Positions 1-11,644 of a DNA stretch of 64,000 nucleotides are shown one piece after another; position 1 is the first letter of the stretch; each line of letters starts with the position of its first letter. The notes under the pieces are model-generated. The model saw only the letters and a program-made list of their open reading frames with translations. It was not told the DNA's origin and did no database searches. This DNA is from Ampullaceana balthica. Its lineage: Eukaryota > Mollusca > Gastropoda > Lymnaeidae. The stretch covers positions 62,001-126,000 of the forward strand of contig CALYLW010001395.1 of assembly GCA_944989445.1 (NCBI GenBank), read 5' to 3'. A program made the translations under genes and the position numbers.

Positions 1-960
1 ATATTTTATTTAAAAAAACAAAGTCTTCTCGGGGACGTCTATAAGATCATTTCACCCGTTCATCACAGAGACGAACTTCTTCACTTTTAAATTAGTCCTT
101 AAGTCTCTTACAAAACCCCATTGATTGCTATTTTTAGTATCTTTTGTGTAAGTTTTTTATGTACGATATACCTCTCTATTGATATAATGGTACAAGATAT
201 GTGTAAATATGAACTATTACAAACAGGACGGGTCATTAAAATGGCGTTTTACAAGAATGGTAAAAACAAACAAAAATGATAAAACAATTTTTTTTTAAAT
301 ACACCTGTAAAACTTATTTTAAAAAATTTTCAGATTTCAATGGGGCTCATTGTTATGTTTTTTCAACGAAGCCTTGGCACAACTTTCATAATAATGTTAT
401 TTTTGACATTACTATGCATTCATGTCATGTAAACAAATACTAAAGATCAAAGGTCATCTATGTGTCTTTTTGCTAAATGTGAAACTTTAAATGTTGCTGT
501 TGAAGTTTATACCATATCCCTAGATACATTGGAAAGATAGATTACCAGTTTATTTAGAGATATGCTAAAAGTTCATATTTACCTTGAAATCTTTTTTTAT
601 GTAGCTCAAAATTAAGTGCATTATAAAACAAATAACATTCAATTATATATCTGAAATTCTGTACCATTAATTGAATTTTTAAATGTTACTTTATTTAAGC
701 TTTGAAAAAAAACATAATGTTACAGGTACATTTGCTAATTATTTTTTTATATTTTTGTATTTGTAACTTTTTTATTCCAAATCAAATATAAACGAGATTT
801 GAATTTCACTTAAAATGAATAAATAGCATTTTAAAAATATTATAAATATTATAAATATTATTTGTGTAATGGTAAAGATAACAATTGTTTTATAAATTTA
901 GGTTATTTTCATCTCTGCAATAATTTATAAAATTACTATTAAGCATAATCACAGTTTTGA
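1..960 (+). other. 5' flank of C1q-family copy A, paralogous to 13,240-14,135
   Basis: No reading frame is convincing here. The segment matches 13,240-14,135 in order and orientation: both begin near a shared tcttctcggggacgtctata block and continue through similar AT-rich sequence to the Cys-rich exon. Copy C has a shorter match near 26,640-26,935. The tandem duplication therefore included this much 5' flank. The signal-peptide exon expected for a secreted C1q protein was not found and may lie outside the window or be lost. Confidence 0.6.
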
Positions 961-987
961 TATTCATATGTAATGTTTCATCTGTAG

Positions 988-1158
988 GGCCAGTGAATAT
1001 TGAGAGCAATGATCAGCATGCTTCATTGTCTGGTAAATCCACTGAGAAAATCCAGCAACTTTTACACATTGCTCTTCTCAAACTAACCCGATGCATTATT
1101 GTGAAGAATATATGGATAAGCCAGTTTAAGAGCCTTTCATTGATAAAAGGCACATTTT
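988..1158 (+). pseudogene. Copy A Cys-rich exon (frameshifted)
   Basis: The acceptor is tctgtag at 981-987. Alignment with the better-preserved copy B exon (14,140-14,277) shows one base missing in the run before ttttacacattgc, so the Cys-rich stretch is read out of frame. The donor, ATTAG|GTAAAT in copy B, is here TTTACTAAAT with no GT. Both changes argue against normal splicing of this exon. Confidence 0.65.
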
Positions 1159-1259
1159 ACTAAATTATATTTGTTTATAATTTACGTTAGACAAGTCTTT
1201 ATTCATAAGAAACTTAACAATAGACTTGACTCAAGTCGTGTTTCTATATTTCTTTTCAG

Positions 1260-1836
1260 ATATTTCAGAAGGCGAAAACTCTTCACAAATCGTAACTATG
1301 AGACTAGCAATATTAGAGGCAGCTTTATTCTCACTTCAGAAGACAACAAAAAAAGTTCAACAAGATAAAGAGAAAGTTTATACAATTTTAAAAGATTTCT
1401 TATCTCAAGAAGGAGAAGTAAACACAAAAATTCAAATAGTGTCAGATTCCAATTCAGAGTCTCAAAAAGTAATGCAAAACAAAATTGTAGATTTGAAAAA
1501 AATAACCAAATCAATTCTTTAAATATTGATACTTTGAAAGAATCTCATAAAAACACGATTCGAAGTTAAACGAATTCGAGGATGTAAGTAAAGCTATCGA
1601 TATATCAATAAATGAACTAAATAAACAGCTCGGCATGGTTAAAACATTAAGGGATCGTACGTCTGTCTCTCTACAAGAATTGTCAAAGAAGGTTGAGAAA
1701 ACGAATGAGCAGAATAATGAAACATCTGATAAAATAAAAAAATTGGAAAACTCTATCAATATGATGTCGTCTCGATACGCAGAACAGTTTGAAAATAAGA
1801 GAAGTCTCAATCATGATAAATTTGAACATTTGTTAG
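1260..1836 (+). pseudogene. Copy A coiled-coil exon
   Basis: The exon has a pyrimidine-rich acceptor ending ttcttttcag and a donor TTAG|GTAATA. It encodes a Lys/Glu/Asn/Leu-rich sequence typical of a coiled coil; one open part runs to codon 86 (stop at about 1520) and another covers about 1567-1836. Compared with copy C, one base is missing in the A-run near 1497-1503 and another near 1560-1566, so the two halves are not in one frame. The second lesion is shared with copy B. Confidence 0.65.
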
Positions 1837-2259
1837 GTAATAATTATAATTCATAATGTTTTTTTATGGTAAAAAAATAAATAATTTAATTAATATTTGT
1901 ATTAAAAAAGACATAAAAATAATGATGTACAGTTTCTTTTTTAGTCATTAGAAAGTACCAAACTATCATTGGCCAATCAATCTGAAAGTTTCATCTAATA
2001 TAAAAAATTCAATTTAAAAAAATAATTTATAAAACTGAAAACAAAATTCTATTTATGCCTCATATTTTTTTAATGACTTTGATTAATTAGGTGGTTAAGT
2101 ATGGCATTATGCATTTTTAAATAGATAAAAGTACATTATTGTTTTCAAACAATCCAGTGTAATTTTTTAAACATTCACATATCTTTTTGTATATAATTGA
2201 TTCTTAAATGTAAATATATTTTCATGTTATGGAGATTTGAATGGTTTGTCAACTCTTAG

Positions 2260-2342
2260 CAAAGAGACCGACCCCATTGGAAACTTTAAACAGGAGTTTA
2301 AACTTGACCAACATTGAGAGAATCAAGGAGCAGCTCGTAAAG
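2260..2342 (+). pseudogene. Copy A linker exon 1
   Basis: Bounded by CTTAG and GTAAAG|GTATCG. It enters in phase 1 and reads A-KRPTPLETLNRSLNLTNIE and on to KEQLVK. The same exon is recognisable in copies B (15,346), C (28,410) and D (6719), with the NxSLNLTN core conserved. It is open in copy A. No function is assignable beyond a linker or helical segment. Confidence 0.6.
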
Positions 2343-2859
2343 GTATCGTTGGGTGCTTGATTGAAATTATTTCGATTACACTATATTGGAGGAAATTTGA
2401 CTTGTTCTCTGTTAAAACAACACGACACACACACACACACACAAATTTTTTTTTAAAAAAAAATTGTTTACCCTAAAATCAGTCTCAATACTTTTATTTA
2501 ATACATTTTTTTTTAAGTAGGCTAAGCATTACACTTGTTTTAAATTATGTGGTTTCTCTATCGTTATCTGTCAAAGGGACTGCAACTAAGCCACCAATAA
2601 GGCAGTTAATGGGATTGTAATCCTTTGAAATATATATATTTTTTAATGATCATTTCTTATTTCGATACGATATTTTTGTAATATAATCTGTAAAAATAAG
2701 AAAATCTATTTTATAAAACTATATTTATTTCGATTTTGTGTTTCAGCTATGATAGCGTATGAGAAGAAGACATACATAAGCAGCTTTTTAAAATAAGACT
2801 AAATTTCAGATAAACTCTTAAATAAAGTAGGTATTATTTATTTATTTTTTTATTTACAG

Positions 2860-2914
2860 AAAGAACCAATTGACAGTCGTGTTGAAGAAATTTACAAAAA
2901 AAATTCAGAAATCG
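2860..2914 (+). pseudogene. Copy A linker exon 2
   Basis: A 55-base exon from the tatttacag acceptor to ATCG|GTAGGA. It starts in phase 0 and ends in phase 1, encoding KEPIDSRVEEIYKKNSEI. Copy B has a 55-base counterpart at 15,997-16,051 with the same phases. It joins in frame to the C1q exon at 4545. The charge pattern suggests it extends the helix next to the C1q head. Confidence 0.6.
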
Positions 2915-2984
2915 GTAGGAAAATTGTATTAATTATTTTGCATTTTACAAATTCACTGCATTTTTTAAAACGTTGACCAAATTT

Positions 2985-3990
2985 AGAGTGAAAGTGTGAC
3001 TTAAGGAACATTTCCTAGATAGCTTGCTCAATGGCTGGGCTGAGGGCAAGGAAGTTTTACCGATGTAACCGGCCAGATTAAACCTCTGTCCAGAATACAC
3101 CACGGGGTTAAAATGGTCTAGGCTAGAATATACCCCCTGGTCGGAATATACTCCTTTGACAGTAGTCATAAATTTAGACTATTTAGACATTCTGTTGAGA
3201 TTTTAGTTTTGTCAGATACGTTTATACTCATTTCTTAACTAGATATTTTTTTTAATTTAAAAGAATAAAATAAATAATTTTTTATTACTATATCTAATTA
3301 GATGTTCACCTTAAAAAATGAAAATTGACAGCGTTTTTTTTTACTTTGAAAATGGACTCATTGAAACACAACATGAATGCATAATTTTTTTTAAAAAAAC
3401 TATGTCCGATAAGTCAATATAGTAGTTGCTTTTTAAAAGCTTATTAATATAATCATTATGATTAATTATTTTGAATCTGGCAAAAAATATTTTTTTTTAT
3501 GAAATTTTTTAATGTTGCATACATATTTTTCGTACTTATATTTTACATGTACAAGCGACTACCCCATAGGCCAATAATCATTTTAAAAAATGAAAAACAA
3601 CATTGTCCCTTTCACTTTTTTATTTTCCAAAATGTATGCTTATCTTCGTAATACTTAAAACGAAAATGCAAAACTGAAAGTTTGGGAAACACTTGTTGAT
3701 TGTCGTATTTTCGAACCTTTATCTGTAGCGCGGTGTGCTTCAATTACACAGCGATTTATATCATTTAAAAGAAACCTCAGTTACTGTAGCCGCCAATCAA
3801 ATTATATTTTTAAATCAGCGCATTTGTTCATATCTGTGTTACTCCTAAAAGTAGCAAGACGAACAGTAAAGTCAAACTTGATGGGTTTCGCGAGTGTTGG
3901 AATGTCTGCTTTCCGAGCCTTCATTTATAGTTAAATGAAGCAGTTTGTGTTCCATGACGCGGTGTCAAATCTGCATTCATAAGAACATTC
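2985..3990 (+). repeat. Dispersed repeat in copy A intron, related to 59,965-61,720
   Basis: Lies between linker exon 2 and the C1q exon. It contains the gaatatacccc motif set (about 3060-3170) and a block around 3670-3790 with gtttgggaaacac and cgaacctttatctgtag. Both reappear in the same order at 59,965-60,120 and 61,580-61,720. The start of the element is also recognisable in the same intron of copy B (about 16,220-16,310), so it was present before A and B split. Confidence 0.6.
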
Positions 3991-4544
3991 TGACCTTGTC
4001 GCGCCTACCATTTTATTGTAATCCAACCGTATTTATTTAAATGAGCGTTAATTAAAAGAAGAGTTTTAGATATAGAACAGTTGCAACCATGTTCTAATAC
4101 ACCAATCTTGACAAAGTCGTCCAATCGTCGAAAAACTTTAAGGAGTTGAAAAAAAAAGATAATAAATGATATGTCGTCGGAAATATGTATACATAGACAT
4201 AGTTTAAAAAATTTGATTGTGTTTTAGTTTTCTTTGTTTTATCAGGCAAATCTTTCCAAGCCCGAATTACAGACCGGAAGAATCAGAAATTGTAATTGTT
4301 GTTCTTGAATATGGATTGAGAAAAGTTATGTGTTTTTTTACTATATAAATATATAAATTAATTTATTATCAAACATTGATTGGTCGTATCGTTCTTGTTA
4401 AGTTTGAATAAGAAAGAAAGAAAAAAGAATGAAGAAATACTGTTATGTCCATACCAAAGGCTGCATTTTTAATCCTACTGTGCTATTGAATAAAAAATTA
4501 TTAAATTTACTTTTATTAATTTTTTAAAAAAATCTTTTCCCCAG

Positions 4545-4900
4545 AACATGGAGTTTTACTTTCAAATGTTGAATTTCATGCAAAGAAAAATATTTCATGG
4601 GACGAGGAACGACATAAAGTTAAAAACTATAACGAAGTCGTAAAAAGCAATGGAAATTACTTTGATCCCTCACCTGGTACATTCACTGCTCCGATAGATG
4701 GCTGGTATCGAATAAGTGTCACTGCGGGAGCTGCACCTGCCGTTGGCTTTCAAGGTTTGTGTACACAAAGAAAAGGCAGGCAGCATCAGTACGCAAACCT
4801 TTTTAGTTTCAATCAAGGTGAAACCAGAACGAAGTGCATAGAACTAGAGGAAATGGACAACAATTACTTAGATGTAATAGTAACATGCAAATGGTCATAA
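4545..4900 (+). CDS. C1q globular-domain exon of copy A (intact)
   Basis: The acceptor cccag enters in phase 1. The frame is open for 118 codons to TAA at 4898-4900. The pattern NxxYFDPSPGTFTAPIDGWY is the classic C1q-domain stretch (N-G-x-Y-[FD]-P-x-x-G-x-F-x-A-P-x-x-G-x-Y). Later there are two TC/KC Cys positions and a hydrophobic final strand, LDVIVTCKW. The exon is slightly shorter than a full C1q domain (about 120-130 residues). It is free of lesions although upstream exons are broken, so it is either recently released from selection or still used in another transcript. Confidence 0.8.
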
Positions 4901-6700
4901 AGTGTTGATTCTGATTGATTTTTTATGTCGTTTGGTTAATTGGTGACAAGTGCAGCACAATTTGTTGTGTTTTCTTTAAATTTAAAAATAAATAAATTTT
5001 TACGTAGAAAATGTATATTTAACAAACAAAAAATATATATATTGTTTAAAATTAGCATGACTCTTACGCTAGCCAATATATTATTACTAATATATAATAT
5101 GCAAATCAAGGCACGTAATTGAATAAAAGTTAAAAACACAATACATTTAAATTATAGTCATTAGCAACAAGTTATTTGCTTTTAAAGTTTCAGTTAATTG
5201 CTATAAGTTTTATTTGAATCCAAATAAAAGAGTTTTCCAAACCTTATTCAGAGAACTGTTGTCATCTGATTTAATCTCAAAACTTGATATACATAACAAA
5301 TACGTTTTTAAATTCCTTAAATGTATTTTTTTTGTTTAGGAAGTTACTGTTCTAATAGTGTATACAATCTCTAAATATACCAACCTACACATTTTTGTCT
5401 TTAAAAAATTTTTAAAAGTGAAAATTATAACGAATAGATACAAATAATCTTTGTTTGCCTGCATATTTGAAATTTTTTACATCAAATAATGATTTGCAAT
5501 ATCTGGCATTTAATAAAGGGGAATAGGTGAACGGAACAGTCCTCGACTAAAATGTTTTAGATTCAGTGGATGTACCCAATTTTATTTGTTAAAACGTGTA
5601 CGTAGCGGTGTAAAGTTGAATACACCAATTTGTATTTGTTTTATATTTCTTGAAGTCAGTGTTTCTTTTGGTGACTAGGATAGTTGAGAAAAGCAACTTC
5701 TTTTTATCTTACTAATTGAATGTTAATTATCAGTCAATGCAGCGTTCTTGTGTTCTTGTTGGTTCTATATAGCAGTTATAATTCAACTGTTTCTTGTTGA
5801 AACCTCGCATATATGTGTACAGAACTAGAAGTAAGAAGTTCAAGGGATAACCCCCCCTTTCATTTTTTTTTCTAATTTTTTAATTATTATTATTATTATT
5901 TTTATTATTACTATTGAAGTGGTCAAAATGTGGAGGCAGTTTTTACCCCATCCTGATTATGAAATTCAGAGATATTATAATTATTAAGTATTTTTTTAAA
6001 AATGATTCTTGTATTTATTTTTGGGTCACTTATTTCAATTAAAAAAATTGTATTAAAATTAAAGTAAATATATTTTTAGTTTGTGTTTCAATGGGCTATA
6101 CATATTTTAGTCCCCAAAGATTGACATTAAGGTAACTTGAATTCAACTATTTAGTTTTGTAAACACCAAAACTGGAGAGTGCATAAAAAACAACATAAAT
6201 GAGAATAATAATAAAGAAATATTTTTTAGTAACTAATGGTTTGAGCTCATTTAGAGAAAATATTTTAACAATGTTTTATTACGAACCTTTTTTTTAAAAT
6301 GCATCAATTTAATTATCTGTGTCATCAGTGAGCATTATATTTGTTGTTTTCTTTTATTCTCCAAATATTTCCAGGCATAAATAGTGAGTTGTTTGAAATT
6401 ATCAAACTATAAAATATAAATCAATCTTAAAGTTTAAGCTAAAATGCGAAAAATAAAACTATAACAAAATAATCGTAATACCCCAGATAACAAGGTATCT
6501 TTTCAGTTTTCTAATTATACCAATTCCATGTTTATATGACATCGATTTCTTAGCTGTGTATGTTTGACAATATGCCATTTTAATGAGATATCACTGCATA
6601 TCGGTTTGCCTGGAATTTAATGATAGTTTTAAACAGTTATATGTAGATCAAGGAATAATTGATACTTAGATATACAAGTATTCTCATGTTATGAAATTTA
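4901..6700 (+). other. 3' flank of copy A, no gene recognised
   Basis: AT-rich sequence with no convincing coding frame. Segments at about 5170-5900 match 18,330-18,960 (3' flank of copy B), including the tatttgacatt/tatctggcattt block near 5500 and 18,640. This confirms that the duplicated unit extended well past the C1q exon. An ATT-rich microsatellite lies at 5885-5915. Confidence 0.5.
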
Positions 6701-6718
6701 AAATGGTTTGTCAACTTT

Positions 6719-7666
6719 TAGCAAAGGGGACGCGGTGGTCGAGTGGCAGCGCGCCCGACTGGCGTACCGATGGCCACACTATTTAGGCGGCTGGGTAATG
6801 CGTGGAACCCACAAAGACGTTGCCTGTGAACGCTGCATCACTTGCCAACAGATCATCTGTCATGGTCTGTGGACGCAATTATCTTCTGCATAGAAGATTC
6901 GTCTGTATAGATAAGATAAGACTGACAACTTTGAAAACATTGAGCAGAAGTTTAAACTTGACCAACATTGAGAGAAACAAGAGCTGCTCGTAAATGTGTC
7001 GTTGCGTGCTTGCTAGAAATTAGTTGGATTAAAAAATATTGGGGAAATATCGATCAGCTGTGGGTCTGAAAAAAAGGTTAAAAGCAAATCAATCAGATAT
7101 TCTATTAATCAGAGTGTTCTTCTTGTAAATGATTATCACCATACTTGATGTTTTTTACTCGGTTTCTGCAGTACATTTTCCCCCTTCAAAATTGATTGAA
7201 CAGATCTATTATTTATTGTCTTCGATTAAATTCTCTGTCTATTGTTGCCACTGTAACTTACATAGATATTTATTTCAACCAATTTACGACTTACCAACGT
7301 TTAAATAAGTCAATGTCGATATCTATGCGTGAAAATCTTTAAAAGTAAGAGAGGAAGTTTGAGACGTACATTTTCTTTGATTCTGTTAAATGCATCTACG
7401 GAGAATATTTTGACCAAAATACAAGGATCTCTACAGCTCCTCTGAATTGGCTTGTACTTAATTATTATTAGTTTAAGAAGTCCAGGCAATAAAAAAAGTT
7501 CTTACTATTAGATGCATTCTAAAAATGAGGTAGAGTCGGTAAATATTTGCGATTTATCCGAGAATAAAACTAAAACAAGATGTACTGCAATGAAAGCGAA
7601 TGATACATTATCATTATGATTGATGTTTAACAACTGTGACAACACCTGGATGTAGGTTCATTTTGA
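6719..7666 (+). pseudogene. C1q-family relic, copy D
   Basis: Two remains are visible. A linker exon (6719-6995), framed by CTTTTAG and a donor-like AAAT|GTGTCG, is split by a tRNA-like SINE. A degenerate C1q exon at about 7330-7666 matches the copy C exon (tttgattctgttaaatgca through aagatgtactgcaat to ttcatttt) but has several stops and indels. The Cys-rich and coiled-coil exons were not found here. It is clearly non-functional. Confidence 0.65.
6727..6920 (+). mobile_element. tRNA-derived SINE inserted in copy D linker exon
   Basis: A GC-richer 194-bp insert between halves of a sequence that is continuous in copies A, B and C, so its borders are well defined. The head, ggtggtcgagtggcagcgcg, resembles a tRNA 5' half with an A-box (TGGTCGAGTGG). 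A B-box is weak or degenerate. The 3' end carries atcttctgcatagaag (a small hairpin) and a gataagataag tail. This 3' end closely matches the 3' end of the LINE at 21,080-21,132, suggesting that LINE family mobilised it. Confidence 0.75.
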
Positions 7667-7699
7667 ATGCTGTTTAATAACAAGTTTTAGATGGAAATA

Positions 7700-8365
7700 T
7701 TTTTTATACATTGCTTTAACATTAAATTTTTTAAATTTAAATGTATGTCTCCATTTTCAACGGCAAAAACTGTTGAAAAAGCAAACATGTCTTCCCATAG
7801 TGCATGTATTGTTACTTTTTCTCAAGATTTTAAAACAAAGTTTTAGCTACAATTTTTTTTTACATATTAAGCGACTACTGCATAAATAACATACACTTTT
7901 CCATAAATAACACATTTCTAATAGTTAATTTTATTTTAACAAGCATTAATAAGTATATTAATGAAGTATAATTAATTAAAACAGTATTTTAATAATTTAA
8001 TAATATAATCTCATTGGAATAAAGTAAAATGAATTCCCAAAGATATATATAATAAATTAATACAACCACAATTTATACATACTAGAAATATACCACCAAA
8101 CTAGGCAACTGAATGGCGTTGACATATTCCAAATCTTTTTATAATCATGGCCATTTGTCGTTGTAATAATTTCCTCTTCCATGCCTTCAACTGGTTGAGT
8201 TATTTTCTGGTTTTAGGACAAAGTCTCACTTGTTTATATTACATGTCTAATGACACTAGTATATATGACGTCATATATTCTTCTTTAAATATGTTATATT
8301 TCTTGTAGCCTGGTAGGCTGAGTTAAAAACAGGAAGCCTTTCCCTACATTTGAAACCAGATGCTT
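7700..8365. other. No gene recognised
   Basis: AT-rich sequence after the copy D C1q relic. No open frame of note, no RNA gene and no clear repeat boundary are visible. Confidence 0.4.
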
Positions 8366-8635
8366 CACCAGGGTTTCTGTCACCCTAGGTGATAGCTTAT
8401 GGAGTAGCGCCCAGACGACTTACACATAGAAATCGTCCGAGTCTGCTACCCCCAAATAACAGGAACACACACGACTTTAAATGTTGGTGTCACCTTTTGT
8501 CACCAGGGTTTCTGTCACCCTAGTTGATAGTTTATGGAGTAGCGCCCAGACGACTTACACATAGAAATCGTCCGAGTCTGCTACCCCCAAATAACAGGAA
8601 CACACATGATTTTAAATTTTGGAGTCACCTTTTGT
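8366..8635 (+). repeat. Two tandem 135-bp units
   Basis: Units at 8366-8500 and 8501-8635 are nearly identical. Each starts caccagggtttctgtcaccc and includes tggagtagcgcccagacgac and ctacccccaaataacaggaa. The low divergence indicates a recent duplication of part of a GC-richer repeat. The gtcaccct core resembles the ends of the element at 47,988, but I cannot assign it. Confidence 0.8.
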
Positions 8636-9498
8636 GATAGCGTCACCAGGTGCGATCTCTGATATCGTACAGTCAAAAACATATGATAAAAATATGGAAC
8701 TTATGGATTTAGATTTGTTTTCGTGTTTTTTTATTCAATAATGACACTGGAAGAAAAAGTTAGCTGTAAATCTGTTTTCTTAAAATTTTTAAAATATATA
8801 AAGTTCTAAGTACGTTTGGAATTTATACTTTACAAAAGTAATAGTTCGTTTGAAATTATCTTATCTATTGCAGGCGCTCTTTCTTTAAAGAAGACTATTG
8901 CATTTTAAGTTTTTCCATGTTTAAATTCTAGTCTGTATTTTATAAAAAAATTATCATTACTCTTTGCTTTTTCATAGATTTTTAAATAATTTAAATGAGA
9001 GAAATCAAATAAAATAAAATTTAAGCAATAGGTTAAAAATAAAATTTAAAAAACATTGGAACAAGATACTTTCATTTTAGATTTAATTTAATTTCTTATA
9101 ATTGCTTATTTGAATCTAGCTAAACAAATTAAATCTCAATTCAAAGAATTTTGTGATGTACTTAGGTCCTCTCCCCCCACACCCAACAAAAAAAATACAA
9201 CAACAAAAAACATAAAATAAAAATAATAATAATATAAAAAATAACATATATAATTAAATACGCAAAATTCGAAGCTCCCTCTCATATAAATGTTCCTAAA
9301 CCAGCTATGTTCACGAAAATGAAGGTATTACGAATTCATAATTATAATCGCCATATGCTGAGCATAAATCTAAATTGACGTGAAAATACAAGAATAACAA
9401 AAGCAGTTTTGATTATTCAAACATTCCTTTTTATCAATTATGCCCATTCTCACACCTATATTTAAAAAAAGAAATTGAGACTTAAAACTAGAAAAAAA

Positions 9499-9948
9499 TA
9501 CTTTTTAAAAGTCTTTTTTTTTAAAAGGACACGCTTTTATTTACATATAGAAAGTGAAAAAAATAAGAAAATACAAATTTTCTATGATTAGAGGTGAAAT
9601 CCGTGAACATATCCACTGCACATAAAAGCATGGGGCTCTCATCACATCTCTCTATCAAGGCTTCGAAACATAATACAAATTTGTATGAATATTAATATAC
9701 ATTAAAAGTTTCAGAACTTTGATAATATACATGATACTATCATATTAATTAGAAATATTTATCTATATGCAAAAGAATAGTTGCAAAGAGAAATGAGTTG
9801 TGCTGGGCAACCAAGACTTTTATGTGCAGTGGATAGGTTCACGAATTTCACCTGTAATCATATAAAATTTGTATTTTCTTAGGTTTAGTGCACTTTTTAT
9901 ATGTAAATAAAACCATGTCCTTTTTTTTTATTAATTTTTTATAAAGTA
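9499..9948. mobile_element. Foldback MITE with about 130-bp inverted repeats
   Basis: The left arm (about 9499-9627) and right arm (about 9813-9948) are reverse complements over their length with small differences. Shared blocks include tttatttacatata, aagaaaatacaaatttt, a gaggtgaaat/atttcacct pair and atccactgcacataaaag. The loop is about 185 bp with no reading frame. The outermost bases are TACTTT and AAAGTA, compatible with a TA target, but the borders are only approximate. Confidence 0.75.
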
Positions 9949-11079
9949 TTTTATTTGAAGTCATTTCACAGCAATTGTATTAATTTGGTTTAAATGAATA
10001 AACTGACCAAATAACTGTGTTTTAAAATATCTTCAACGTTGAGGTACAAAGGGATGTAGATACTTGGATCAATGGTGGACACGTAAATCTACCAACTTGT
10101 GCCAAAATGAGTAACACAATTCAGCAGCATATATCATTTCTAATCGCCAAGTCCTTTGAATTATCAGGTTATTTTATGTTCTGTTACAAATTATACAATG
10201 TTCCTGAATTAGCATATCTTTTAACATTAAACATTTACTCCTTGTCACTTTTATTTGGCGTCCTTCCGTCTCGCGAGACGATGGTGCATCACGTTGGTTT
10301 GGGTTGCATTTCCTCGAGTGGCTGAGCAGTCTTATCCTTGAGTGACAGTCTTTACCACAGCTTTTGCACACGAGTTCTGTGCTTCCAAATGTTCTGGCCT
10401 TTTACCTAGCTCTTCTGTCTGTATCCTCCTCTAACCTGCACTCCTCGGCTATTTTTACATCCTCGTTGACAGCTGTGTGCCATGGGTATCGGTCTTCTGC
10501 TTTACTCTCGCAGTCACTTGTGCTTATGCTGGCTTCTTTCATGTCACTCTGGCAGACATCTTTTATATCATATACGTGGGCAACCTCTTTCCGATGGCAG
10601 TTCTCCACATAGGAGGTCTTTGAGGCTGCGACCCGGTCTCATTCTTTTTACATGTCCTAGCCATCTTAGGTGTCTTTCACTAAGGATTACGAGCATGCTT
10701 TTGGCGTTGGCATGCAACAGAACCCAACTATTTGGCACTTTGTCCTGCCATTTAAAGCCAAGAATGCTTCTCAGGCACATGGAATGTATAAGTGGTCCAT
10801 GTCTCGTTCCCGTATAACAGCCTACTGATGACGCAGGCTCGATAGCCACACAATTTGGTTTTCTACGTTTGCTTGGTGTTTTACCAAACCCGTTATTTAG
10901 TTTAGCTATTGTGTCAAATGCCTTGCCAATTCTACTGTTTACTTCTTTTTTGATAGACAGTGAATTGGAGACCTTAGACCCCAAGTACGTGAAGCTGTCC
11001 GCAACAACCAAGTTTTCATTGTCGATATTGAGTGTAGGAAGAGAACTTGTGTCTTGGGCCATGATTTTTGTCTTTTTAA

Positions 11080-11640
11080 ATCCCTTATATTAACTTCGCA
11101 GCCGTCTCTCTCATCATCTCTCTCATCATCTCTCTCTCTCTGTCTTGGGCTCGGCGGCGGAAAAACAGAAGTCAAAAATGACCCACTTCCCATGATCCGA
11201 TCGAACTGAAATTTGGCACACGGACCCGTATGACCTAACAATGCATCGTATCAAAATTTCAGATCGATCGAACGTACCGTAATTAGATTAATGCATTTTT
11301 AGTTTATCCTTATATGAGGTATGTAATTTAAATTCACGGTTTGTTTATTGTTTTTTTGCCACGTGAAATTTTGAGCTGACGCATTGAGGCGACCCAACGA
11401 AGCGACGGGCGCTTTTGTTTACATTTTACGTGTCACTCTGAGCTCGGTCAAGCGAATCGGTGACCAGACTTTTCCCCTTTCCCCCCCACCCACCCCTCCC
11501 CCCCCCACTAGGGTTATGACGAAAAGTTGAGTTAAGACAGATTCAGTCTGTAAATGTTTGAAAATAATCATTACTGTTAGTTATGTCTCATATATAAGGG
11601 ATTTATAGTCAAAAACTTTGTTTTTACGGGTTTGTTTTAT
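11080..11640 (+). mobile_element. TTAA-flanked element, copy 1 of a tandem dimer
   Basis: About 561 bp, starting ATCCCTTATATTAACTTCGC after TTAA (11,076-11,079) and ending in acgggtttgttttat before TTAA (11,641-11,644). Close to the 3' end is atatataagggattta, an inverted copy of the first 12 bases. Inside is a conserved block, aaaatttcagatcgatcgaa, found in every copy in the window. No coding capacity is seen. TTAA targets are typical of piggyBac-like transposition, but the terminal inverted repeats are weak, so the class is uncertain. Confidence 0.75.
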
Positions 11641-11644
11641 TTAA

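Larger units (their letters stand above)
988..4900 (+). pseudogene. Coiled-coil/C1q-domain gene, copy A (probable pseudogene)
   Basis: Five exons with GT/AG borders can be placed at 988-1158, 1260-1836, 2260-2342, 2860-2914 and 4545-4900. Apart from the lesions noted below, the splice phases agree (1, 1, 0, 1). The architecture is a Cys-rich N-terminal piece, a Lys/Glu/Asn-rich coiled coil, two short linkers and a C-terminal globular C1q domain ending in TAA. Family members are usually secreted trimers that bind ligand through the C1q head. Lesions: a 1-base deletion and a lost donor in the first placed exon, and two 1-base deletions at about 1500-1565 in the coiled-coil exon. The C1q, linker and late coiled-coil parts are open. 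It could still make a shortened protein from a downstream start, but a relic is more likely. Confidence 0.7.

Noticed and set aside
6730..6800. Functional tRNA gene
   Set aside because: Only the 5' half looks like a tRNA. There is no proper 3' half, the B-box is weak, and the unit continues into a LINE-like tail.
10107..11093. Plus-strand open frames
   Set aside because: Shadows of the minus-strand LINE reading frame, which carries the RT motifs.
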